Shown here: positions 1 through 5,626 of the stretch, in pieces
How the letters are laid out: each line of letters opens with the position of its first letter
Position numbering within the stretch: position 1 is the first letter of the stretch
Source: an uncultured Bacillota bacterium
GTDB lineage: Bacteria > Bacillota_I > Bacilli_A > RF39 > UBA660
DNA length: 7,435 bases
NCBI GenBank assembly: GCA_947165195.1
Contig: CAMUZJ010000052.1
Coordinates: 1-7,435, forward strand
Direction of reading: 5' to 3'
Made by a program: the position numbers and the translations under genes
The notes under the pieces: generated by a model
Told to the model about the DNA's origin: nothing
The model's input: the letters and a program-made list of their open reading frames with translations, nothing else
The model's database searches: none

Positions 1-1
1 A

Positions 2-331
2 GGAAATGATCAGAGAATAGAAGAATTAAAAATAGTAGAAAAAGCAAAGGAATATTTAGAAAAAAACATCTCATTAATCGAATCACTATCAGAAATAGAT
101 ATTCAAGATTTAGAAGATACTTTAAAAGTATATAAAGAAGATGAAAACTTAAGAGAAGAAGTATATAAAACAACTGAAAAATTAGATAGACTACTTACTT
201 ATGAAATCTATAAAATTATTCACTCTTCTTCGTATGATGAAGAAGAGGAAGATAACTTAAATCCATTAGCAGAAAAATTAAAACCGATTGTACTCTATTT
301 AGAAAGACAAAATAAAAATCAAATAGATTAG
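2..331 (+). CDS. Unrecognised charged helical protein, C-terminal part
   Basis: The window opens inside this gene. The frame starting at base 2 stays open for 109 codons and stops with TAG at 329-331. I do not recognise the family. The visible part is rich in Glu, Lys, Asp and Leu with heptad-like spacing (for example EELKIVEKAKEYLEKN near the left edge) and a short acidic run, DEEEED, about 30 residues before the end. No membrane segment, signal or cysteine is visible. It is probably a soluble helical or coiled-coil protein. The next gene starts 15 bases after its stop, in the same direction and with a similar composition, so the two are likely co-transcribed and may work together. The start and full length lie outside the window. 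The reading frame is supported by its codon use and close spacing to the next gene, not by homology. Confidence 0.75.
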   Translation, partial: GNDQRIEELKIVEKAKEYLEKNISLIESLSEIDIQDLEDTLKVYKEDENLREEVYKTTEKLDRLLTYEIYKIIHSSSYDEEEEDNLNPLAEKLKPIVLYLERQNKNQID

Positions 332-346
332 AAGTAGGGTGAAGAT

Positions 347-2116
347 ATGTTTTCTAAAAAAGAAGAATTAAAAAAATTAATTAATGAAAAGCAAGAAAAA
401 TTAAAAGCACAAATAAAATTAGAAGAACAAAAATTGGATGATGATAGAATACTTTATGAAGAATTAAAAGAAAATGTAGAAAAAATAACAAACATAACAG
501 AAAAAGATTTATTCTACTATATTAATCAGTTTGAAGTAGAAGAAAAAGATACTTTATATAACGAACTGTTAAAGATACAAAAAATTCTTATTACCAATCA
601 ACAATATTCTTCTACACTACGTCTTTTTGAAAAAGATAAAGCTTTCTATGATATGTTTTTAAAAGCTTTTTCCAATTATTTAGAAAAAAAGAAAAATAAT
701 AATCCTGTAAAAAAAGATATAGAACATAAGATAGAAGAGTATGATTCCTTAAAAAAAATTATTGAAATACCAAATTTTCAAATTAATTCACATACTTTAG
801 AGTTAATTACTGAACTATTTAAAGATACAGAAGATGCTAGTAGTGAAAAAGTACTGATTGAACTAATGAAATATGAGAAGGATACTTATCAAGAAAAACT
901 AAGCAATTCTATTAAAAAAGATGAGATTTTATTATCTATCCAAGAACTTGAAAAAATATTTAATCTCTACCACTATGACTTTCATAACCTATATGATACT
1001 TATAAAGAATATTTAATGCATTATGGAAATATAGACAAAATAAAACAAATATTGGAAGCACTAGAAAGAAATCAATATCCAATCATCCAAGATGGATATG
1101 TACTTACCTCTATTTTACTAGGAAGTAGTAGAGTAACCATTGATGCCGTAACTTCTTTTAGTAGGGAAAATAACTTAATACCAGAAAGTCTGTTAGATAT
1201 TAGTGGTGCATTATTGGAGCAGAAAGACTTTTCTGATAAAGATGATGATTACTCCTATATGATGGTAGGATCTTCGCTAGATTTTATGAGAAATGTTGTT
1301 ACTTTAAAAAATGCAGGTATTAGTATTAATTATATCTTTCAAGAATGTAAAAGTATATTAACAATGCCTAATAAACTCCTAGTAACGAACTTAGACTTAT
1401 TCTATAAATATGGTTTTTCCTTCGACTATAAAAGAAGAGGAATTATTGATCCATCTCCTGCTGCTCTTTTATCTACAAATTTTGCCAGTATTTGTGATGC
1501 TTTTATAGAAATTCATCCATTAGGATTAAAATACTTAATCGATAATCTAAGTAATCTTAGAACTGTATCTAATCCAAAAGCTTTAATGTTTTATAATATT
1601 TATGCATCCAATATGACTACTTTAGATTTAGATGATAATGATCCTAGGAAAGGACCATTTAGAAAAGTATTAGAAGAAGATAATGAAAATTATCAATTAA
1701 AGGCCATAATTACTAGAAATAGACCAGATTATAGAGATAGTTACTATTTAAATATACAAGAAGAAAATAAATTAGAAATAACAAATACTATTGAAGTACA
1801 TACAACTTCTACCAAAAAATATGATAGAATTATTGATGCAAATCCTAATTATCCAATTAGTGATTCCATATTTAGTAACTCTTATATAGAATCCATTGAT
1901 AAATATATTGATCGAAAAAGTGCTTTAATTTATAATTTTTATGGAACTAGAATCTCTAGACTAAAAGTACTAAGAATTTATAATACATTATTAAAAAATG
2001 GTGTTATGGGTAGTTTAGAAAGTTTTATGTATGCACTTACTTATAATAGTATTTTGAGTCAAGAAGATTATGATAAAATATTAAATTGTATTAGAAAAGA
2101 AGTAGAAGTTGGGTGA
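347..2116 (+). CDS. Unrecognised 589-residue protein with N-terminal coiled coil
   Basis: I do not recognise this family. Residues about 1-50 are strongly charged with heptad-like leucines and isoleucines, consistent with a coiled coil. The rest looks all-helical and soluble, with no signal peptide or membrane segment. Residues about 319-420 hold a loose repeat of hydrophobic helices punctuated by Pro, Leu-Leu and Asn (SILTMPNKLLVTNLDLF at 336-352, then DPSPAALLSTN at 368-378, then SNPKALMFYN at 408-417). The spacing, roughly 30-40 residues, recalls helical-repeat proteins such as mTERF, but that resemblance is weak and by eye. A C-terminal stretch, YGTRISRLKVLRIYNTLLKNG at 532-552, is basic and could touch nucleic acid or a partner (inference). 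The start is set by AGGGTGA at 335-341, five bases before the ATG. The TGA stop runs into the next gene, indicating an operon. Confidence 0.85.
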   Translation: MFSKKEELKKLINEKQEKLKAQIKLEEQKLDDDRILYEELKENVEKITNITEKDLFYYINQFEVEEKDTLYNELLKIQKILITNQQYSSTLRLFEKDKAFYDMFLKAFSNYLEKKKNNNPVKKDIEHKIEEYDSLKKIIEIPNFQINSHTLELITELFKDTEDASSEKVLIELMKYEKDTYQEKLSNSIKKDEILLSIQELEKIFNLYHYDFHNLYDTYKEYLMHYGNIDKIKQILEALERNQYPIIQDGYVLTSILLGSSRVTIDAVTSFSRENNLIPESLLDISGALLEQKDFSDKDDDYSYMMVGSSLDFMRNVVTLKNAGISINYIFQECKSILTMPNKLLVTNLDLFYKYGFSFDYKRRGIIDPSPAALLSTNFASICDAFIEIHPLGLKYLIDNLSNLRTVSNPKALMFYNIYASNMTTLDLDDNDPRKGPFRKVLEEDNENYQLKAIITRNRPDYRDSYYLNIQEENKLEITNTIEVHTTSTKKYDRIIDANPNYPISDSIFSNSYIESIDKYIDRKSALIYNFYGTRISRLKVLRIYNTLLKNGVMGSLESFMYALTYNSILSQEDYDKILNCIRKEVEVG

Positions 2117-2121
2117 TGCAG

Positions 2122-2409
2122 ATGGATTTTTTAAAAGATTTAGGAATAGAAGAGGAAACAATTACAAAGATAAAGAAGAATAATATTTCAAGTGTTGTAA
2201 GACAATTTATTTGTGATAGAGAAAATGCATCTCGTATTATTCTTTATTTTAGAAGTGTTGGTATATTAGTAGTAGATGATTTATTAATACGAAGACTAGA
2301 GATATTTTCTATTGATTATAAAAGAATTGTTACATCATTTGAAAATTATAATACAAAAGTCTTAGTTGCTTTAATTAATGAGGATATTAGTGCTATCAAC
2401 TTCTTATAA
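2122..2409 (+). CDS. Unrecognised 95-residue helical protein
   Basis: This small protein has no signal peptide or membrane segment and I do not recognise it. It looks all-helical, with alternating charged and hydrophobic stretches. The part LLIRRLEIFSIDYKRI (residues 54-69) resembles LLVTNLDLF...SFDYKRRGI in the 589-residue protein upstream (about 344-366), so both may carry the same type of helical repeat (inference by eye). Three starts are possible: GTG 2113, ATG 2116 and ATG 2122. I chose 2122 because GGGTGA at 2111-2116 sits five bases upstream, like the ribosome site of the previous gene. ATG 2116 overlaps the upstream TGA stop and would suit translational coupling. The 3' end overlaps the alkylation-repair gene. 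The close packing argues that it is a real gene, but its function is unknown. Confidence 0.7.
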   Translation: MDFLKDLGIEEETITKIKKNNISSVVRQFICDRENASRIILYFRSVGILVVDDLLIRRLEIFSIDYKRIVTSFENYNTKVLVALINEDISAINFL

Positions 2410-3118
2410 TATTGATATTCCAGATAATTGGAATAAAGAAACTTATAAAGAATTTTTAAAAAATCTACTATTATTACAAGATAAAAAATATTTAACTTTT
2501 AATCAAAGAATAACACCAACTACTTATCAGATGATAGGAATACGAGTACCTATACTTAGAAAAATATCAAAAAGTATAAAAAAGGGAGATTACTTATCTT
2601 TTTTAGATAATGCTGAATCCACTTATTTTGAAGAAATTTTATTAGAAGGATTTGTTATTTCTTATGAAAAAGACTATTCAGTATTTTTAAAGTACTTTTA
2701 TCAGTTTTTACCTCATATTGATAATTGGGCAGTATGTGATTTATGTGTTAGTAGTTTTTCTATTATTAAAAAACATAAAGAGGAGTTCTTTCCAATTATT
2801 TTAGAATTAATTCATAAAAGTCCTTTTGAAATAAGAGTTGGTATTGTTTGTCTATTAGATCATTATGCAGACGATAGTAGATATCTTTCTAAAATATTTT
2901 CTATACTGAATCAAGTAGATTGTGATGAGTATTATGTATCTATGGCTCTCTCATGGCTAATTAGTGTATTATTTATTTATGATAGAGAAAGTACTTTATC
3001 GTATTTAAAAGATAATTCTTTACCTCCATTTGTTCAAAATAAAGCAATTAGTAAAATAAGAGATTCTTATCGGGTTAGTAGGGAAGATAAAGAACTTGTA
3101 TTACAATATAAGAAATAA
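2378..3118 (+). CDS. DNA alkylation repair protein (AlkD-like, HEAT-like repeats)
   Basis: This belongs to the AlkD/DNA alkylation repair family, DNA glycosylases that remove cationic alkylated purines such as 3- and 7-alkylpurines using an all-helical HEAT-like fold. The whole family pattern is visible: GIRVPILRKI (54-63), NWAVCDLC (116-123), FEIRVGIVCLLDHY (150-163), YYVSMALSWL (185-194) and a C-terminal VQNKAISKIRDSYRVS (219-234). By alignment from memory, the residues important in Bacillus cereus AlkD (Trp109, Asp113, Arg148, Trp187) correspond to Trp117, Asp121, Arg153 and Trp193, so activity is plausible. The length (246) is close to the usual 230-240. The ATG at 2378 lies inside the preceding gene and has no ribosome site. 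GTG at 2390 has GAGGA five bases upstream and may be the true start (242 residues). A soluble cytoplasmic enzyme is expected. It shares a transcript with its neighbours. Confidence 0.92.
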   Translation: MRILVLSTSYNIDIPDNWNKETYKEFLKNLLLLQDKKYLTFNQRITPTTYQMIGIRVPILRKISKSIKKGDYLSFLDNAESTYFEEILLEGFVISYEKDYSVFLKYFYQFLPHIDNWAVCDLCVSSFSIIKKHKEEFFPIILELIHKSPFEIRVGIVCLLDHYADDSRYLSKIFSILNQVDCDEYYVSMALSWLISVLFIYDRESTLSYLKDNSLPPFVQNKAISKIRDSYRVSREDKELVLQYKK

Positions 3119-3135
3119 AGGTAGGAGATGCGTTT

Positions 3136-3603
3136 ATGATAAAGAATAATCATGGATTTACTTTAGTAGAAATGATTGCCACAGTAACTATTTTAGGAAT
3201 TGTTACTGTGATTGCTTTTCCAGTAATTAGTGGTATTAAAGATGGACTAACTGAGAAAAAATTTGATGTTTATAGGGATGCTATGATCACTGCTTCTATG
3301 TTATATATTGATGCTTATTCAGAAGATGTTTTTGGTAAGGAAGGGGTAAAAAATGATGATTGTGCTTGCTACAATATTTCTTTAAAAGTACTACAAGGAA
3401 AAAAATTAATTAGCGATGTGGGAGTAGAAAATGCAAGTTGTGATGTAGATAACTCCTACGTTAGTGTTCAAAGAAAAAATAATGTATATACCTATGATGC
3501 CAAAATTTTATGTGAACAAAAAAAGAATGGTAGTTCTTATAATACCTATCAAAAAGAGGTAACTGAACCTTTCTCTTGTACTTGCAAGCCATTTCAAGAA
3601 TAA
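3136..3603 (+). CDS. Type IV prepilin-like protein, cysteine-rich
   Basis: The N-terminus is a classic class III (prepilin) signal: a short basic leader MIKNNHG, then FTLVEM and about 20 hydrophobic residues to PVISG. Prepilin peptidase would cut between Gly7 and Phe8, leaving Phe1 and the conserved Glu5 (Glu12 here) in the mature protein. The helix anchors it in the membrane before assembly into a pilus or pseudopilus. The remaining 120 residues are a small outer domain with six cysteines (76, 78, 102, 126, 148, 150), an even number that could form three disulfides. I do not recognise the outer domain, and no assembly ATPase, platform protein or peptidase is in the window, so its machinery must lie elsewhere. 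It could be a major or minor pilin. AGGAG at 3123-3127 sets the start. It follows the AlkD-like gene by 17 bases and ends in a terminator. Confidence 0.88.
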   Translation: MIKNNHGFTLVEMIATVTILGIVTVIAFPVISGIKDGLTEKKFDVYRDAMITASMLYIDAYSEDVFGKEGVKNDDCACYNISLKVLQGKKLISDVGVENASCDVDNSYVSVQRKNNVYTYDAKILCEQKKNGSSYNTYQKEVTEPFSCTCKPFQE

Positions 3604-3643
3604 AAAAACTAGAATGTAGGATAAACCTATTTCTAGTTTTTTT
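3602..3643. terminator. Bidirectional intrinsic terminator
   Basis: A 13-bp stem pairs 3602-3614 (seven A then CTAGAA) with 3631-3643 (TTCTAG then seven T). A small internal loop (TG opposite T) follows, then a 4-bp TAGG/CCTA stem closed by the loop ATAAA. Read in either direction it ends in a T run, so it can stop both the prepilin transcript and the converging lipoprotein transcript. The stem arms include most of both stop codons. Confidence 0.88.
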
Positions 3644-4520
3644 ATTGATATAATTCTTGACTTAATAATTCTAAGTTTTCTCTCATAATCGTTAGATAAT
3701 CTGCATGATTATCTCTTTCTTTATCTGTTAGATTATGAATCTTATGAAGTTCTATTATTTTTAAATTTTCAAATTTAGCCATTAGATCTTTAGCATTAGT
3801 AGATAACTCCTCATTTTCTCTAAAAGTAATAATATAACTAATGTCTCCATTTGTAATTAAGTCTTCTACTTCTGTTAAAGTTTTTTCAGTTGCATCATTA
3901 TCAATACAATATACATTTAAACCAAATTTTTCTAAAAATTTAAGAGTAGAGTCTTCAATCACAATCGATTTATTATTTACTTCATTGACAGTTTCTCTAT
4001 ATTCTACATCAAGAGTAGATAAATCTATCTTTAACTCTTTATAAGCATCTTCTATTTCTTTTTGAAGATAAGTACTAGCAATATATTCTTCTAAACCATT
4101 CTTTACATTTTGACTCATCATTAGTAAAGAAGAAGGATTTAACCATAACTCTTCAGCAGCATATTCTGTTTCTAATACATAAGCTGTATCAATAATCTTT
4201 AAAGACTTATTAATCTCTAATAAATCTAGGGCTAAATTTCTTTCATTTTCAATTAAACCATTATAGATAAATATATCTTTTTTGGCATACTCTTTTTTTA
4301 ACTTATTACTTATTTTATAAGTATAATTATCGACTCCATCTGGATAGATAGAAGATATTTTAGAATGATTCTTATATAATCTGTTTACAATATATTCATT
4401 GGCATAATTGGTAACACCAATTTCAATACCATCCATCTCATCTTTAGTACATCCAGTAGAAAAGATAGATATGATAAAAAGAAATAGTGTTAGTACTAGC
4501 CATTTATTTATCTTTTTCAT
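3642..4520 (-). CDS. ZnuA/TroA-like lipoprotein lacking the usual metal-binding histidines
   Basis: This is a 292-residue lipoprotein. It has a basic start (MKKINK), a hydrophobic stretch and a lipobox STGC with the lipidated cysteine at 24, so it should sit on the outer face of the membrane. Family marks of the zinc/manganese ABC-transporter binding proteins (TroA/ZnuA cluster) are present: DIFIYNGL (82-89), LWLNP (125-129), FLEKFGL (195-201) and a C-terminal YLTIMRENLELL (275-286). However, the metal histidines of the family appear to be replaced. GxDPHTYEPS reads GVDNYTYKIS (Tyr66), DPHVWLDP reads AEELWLNP (Glu124), and the third site reads Glu189-Asp190. No permease or ATPase lies nearby. 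It may bind another ligand or act without transport (inference). The start at 4520 is chosen over an upstream in-frame ATG at 4565 because AAAGGAG precedes it and the signal peptide begins there. It overlaps yidD by 17 bases. Confidence 0.85.
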   Translation of the reverse strand: MKKINKWLVLTLFLFIISIFSTGCTKDEMDGIEIGVTNYANEYIVNRLYKNHSKISSIYPDGVDNYTYKISNKLKKEYAKKDIFIYNGLIENERNLALDLLEINKSLKIIDTAYVLETEYAAEELWLNPSSLLMMSQNVKNGLEEYIASTYLQKEIEDAYKELKIDLSTLDVEYRETVNEVNNKSIVIEDSTLKFLEKFGLNVYCIDNDATEKTLTEVEDLITNGDISYIITFRENEELSTNAKDLMAKFENLKIIELHKIHNLTDKERDNHADYLTIMRENLELLSQELYQ

Positions 4521-4740
4521 TTTTAACTCCTTTTTTAGGAACAGGATCAAAGCCATAACTACCAAAAGGATTACATCTTAGTATTCTTTTAATAGATAGA
4601 ATACTTCCCCTTAGAGCACCATACTCTTCTATTGCTTCTTTTGCATAATTAGAACAGGTTGGATAAAATCTACACATAGAGTGGTGATGTCCTGGAATAT
4701 TTTGGTAGATATTAATTATTTTTAATAAAAAATTTTTCAT
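4504..4740 (-). CDS. yidD: Membrane protein insertion efficiency factor YidD
   Basis: YidD is a small, membrane-associated cytoplasmic protein that helps the insertase YidC place proteins in the membrane. The 78 residues match the family closely: an N-terminal amphipathic segment FLLKIINIYQ, CRFYPTCSNYAKEAI (23-37), a central glycine-bearing helix YGALRGSILSIKRILRC (40-56), and NPFGSYGFDPVP (57-68). The three conserved cysteines are at 23, 29 and 56. A small oddity is PGHHHSM (16-22), a triple histidine just before the first cysteine. The ATG at 4740 is preceded by AGGAG with a short spacer. It is the first gene of a two-gene minus-strand unit with the ZnuA-like lipoprotein and diverges from rnc. 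YidC and its usual partners rnpA and rpmH are not in the window. Confidence 0.95.
   Translation of the reverse strand: MKNFLLKIINIYQNIPGHHHSMCRFYPTCSNYAKEAIEEYGALRGSILSIKRILRCNPFGSYGFDPVPKKGVKNEKDK
4527..4533 (-). promoter_or_regulatory. Ribosome binding site deciding the lipoprotein start
   Basis: On the minus strand this reads AAAGGAG, six bases before the ATG at 4520-4518. It lies inside the 3' end of yidD. It supports the shorter lipoprotein start that begins directly with the signal peptide, and suggests translation coupled to yidD. Confidence 0.8.
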
Positions 4741-4772
4741 ATTTCTCCTGTCATTCTTTTTTATACATCTTA

Positions 4773-4801
4773 AGTTTACTATAATTTATAGAAAATATCA
4801 A
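4773..4801 (-). promoter_or_regulatory. Possible promoter for yidD and the lipoprotein
   Basis: On the minus strand, TTGATA (4801-4796) is followed after 17 bases by TAAACT (4778-4773). The -35 match is good and the -10 match moderate. It would give a leader of roughly 25 bases before the yidD ATG. A TATAAT also occurs on this strand at 4806-4801 but lacks a clear -35. The region is so AT-rich that chance matches are common. Confidence 0.35.
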
Positions 4802-4804
4802 TTA

Positions 4805-4839
4805 TAAGTATACGAATTGATTTATTTTTGGTATACTTA
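4805..4839. repeat. Perfect 9-bp inverted repeat between yidD and rnc
   Basis: TAAGTATAC (4805-4813) and GTATACTTA (4831-4839) are exact inverted copies separated by 17 bases. Each arm carries a GTATAC palindrome and a TATACT that could serve as a -10 box on its own strand. It lies in the divergent gap, next to the rnc start, so it may be a pair of divergent -10 elements or an operator for a dimeric regulator. Confidence 0.6.
4829..4837 (+). promoter_or_regulatory. Possible extended -10 promoter for rnc
   Basis: TGGTATACT fits the extended -10 pattern TGN-TATAAT with one mismatch. No good -35 stands at 16-18 bases upstream, which extended -10 promoters tolerate. Transcription would begin near 4844, almost on the ribosome site AGGTGA at 4843-4848, giving a very short leader before the ATG at 4854. 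A consensus TATAAT at 4780-4785 is an alternative with a weak -35. Confidence 0.4.
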
Positions 4840-4853
4840 ATTAGGTGATTTAA

Positions 4854-5519
4854 ATGGAAAAACTATTTGAAAAATTAAAGATTAAACCAAAAAATAAGAA
4901 ACTATATTATACAGCTTTTTCTCATAGTTCTTATGCCAATGAACATAAAGATAAATGTGATTATGAGCGTTTAGAGTTTTTAGGAGATGCTATTGTAGAT
5001 TTAGTGGTAGCTGATTACTTATATTCTAATAAGAATATTAGTGAAGGGGAAATGACAAAAGTAAGATCTAGCTATGTATGTGAAAATGCATTAGCGGTAT
5101 ACTCTAATGATTTGAATTTAAGTGAATATATACGAGTTGGAGTAGGAGAAGAACATTCTGGTGGAAAGCATAGAAAGACAATTATAGCTGATATCTTTGA
5201 AGCTTTAATGGCTGCTATATATATCGATTTAGGATTTTCTACTGTTAGAAGAGTGATTTTAGAAATTATTGTTCCCTATATTGAAAACCCTAATATTAAT
5301 TTCTTTAGTGATTATAAAAGTGCTTTACAAGAATATGTTCAAACAACTCAGAAAAGTTTAGTATATGAATTATTAAAAGAAGAAGGACCTGCTCATGATA
5401 AGACTTATACGATTGGGGTAAAGATTGATAATATCTTATATGCAACAGGTGTTGCGAGTAGTAAAAAAGAAGCAGAGCAAGAAGCAGCAAAAGCTGTACT
5501 AGAAAAATTAGCTGTATAA
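4854..5519 (+). CDS. rnc: Ribonuclease III
   Basis: RNase III cuts double-stranded RNA, processes the rRNA precursor and trims structured mRNAs in the cytoplasm as a homodimer. The 221 residues show the complete two-domain layout. The nuclease domain (about 5-145) carries the signature YERLEFLGDAIVDL (37-50) and ADIFEALMAAIYID (112-125). The double-stranded RNA binding domain (about 152-221) begins with DYKSALQEYVQ and ends with KKEAEQEAAKAVLEKL. The catalytic acidic residues are all present: Glu38, Glu41, Asp45, Asp113 and Glu116, matching Escherichia coli 38, 41, 45, 114 and 117. The length is normal. AGGTGA five bases upstream sets the ATG. In many Firmicutes rnc is followed by smc and ftsY; here it stands next to an RNase J-family gene that has its own promoter, so the two may be transcribed together or separately. 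Confidence 0.97.
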   Translation: MEKLFEKLKIKPKNKKLYYTAFSHSSYANEHKDKCDYERLEFLGDAIVDLVVADYLYSNKNISEGEMTKVRSSYVCENALAVYSNDLNLSEYIRVGVGEEHSGGKHRKTIIADIFEALMAAIYIDLGFSTVRRVILEIIVPYIENPNINFFSDYKSALQEYVQTTQKSLVYELLKEEGPAHDKTYTIGVKIDNILYATGVASSKKEAEQEAAKAVLEKLAV

Positions 5520-5520
5520 T

Positions 5521-5549
5521 TTGCTAAATTTTATAAAAAGTGTTATAAT
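5521..5549 (+). promoter_or_regulatory. Promoter of the RNase J-family gene
   Basis: TTGCTA (5521-5526) and a perfect TATAAT (5544-5549) are separated by exactly 17 bases, and TGT just before the -10 makes it an extended -10. This is the best promoter in the window. Transcription would start near 5556, giving a leader of about 70 bases before the TTG start at 5627. It sits directly after the rnc stop codon. Confidence 0.72.
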
Positions 5550-5610
5550 GAATCTGTCTTTTGGTTAGCCTTTTTATTTTATAAAAATTTAGAAGCGATA
5601 AAATATTTAG

Positions 5611-5617
5611 AAAGGAG
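5611..5617 (+). promoter_or_regulatory. Ribosome binding site for the TTG start
   Basis: AAAGGAG lies nine bases before the TTG at 5627-5629. The strong site, together with the protein beginning exactly where RNase J proteins usually do (SKIKIFALGGLNE), fixes the unusual start codon. Confidence 0.8.
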
Positions 5618-5626
5618 ATTATATTT

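Noticed and set aside
2100..2130. Programmed frameshift joining the 589- and 95-residue proteins
   Set aside because: There is no slippery heptamer, and the second gene has its own ribosome site and ATG. Shared repeat-like motifs are explained as well by related neighbouring proteins.
3841..4044. Plus-strand open frame of 67 codons
   Set aside because: It lies antisense inside the well-supported lipoprotein gene, has no ribosome site, and its composition is that of a shadow frame.
4521..4565. Upstream extension of the lipoprotein to ATG 4565
   Set aside because: It would put 15 residues before an otherwise normal lipoprotein signal peptide, while ATG 4520 has a strong ribosome site.
5305..5490. 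Minus-strand open frame of 61 codons
   Set aside because: It lies antisense to the conserved dsRNA-binding domain of rnc and has no family pattern or ribosome site.
5521..5592. rnc terminator or riboswitch in the rnc-rnj gap
   Set aside because: GCTAA and TTAGC could pair but across a loop of nearly 40 bases. The AT-only stem at 5571-5587 is too weak, and no known leader element is recognisable.
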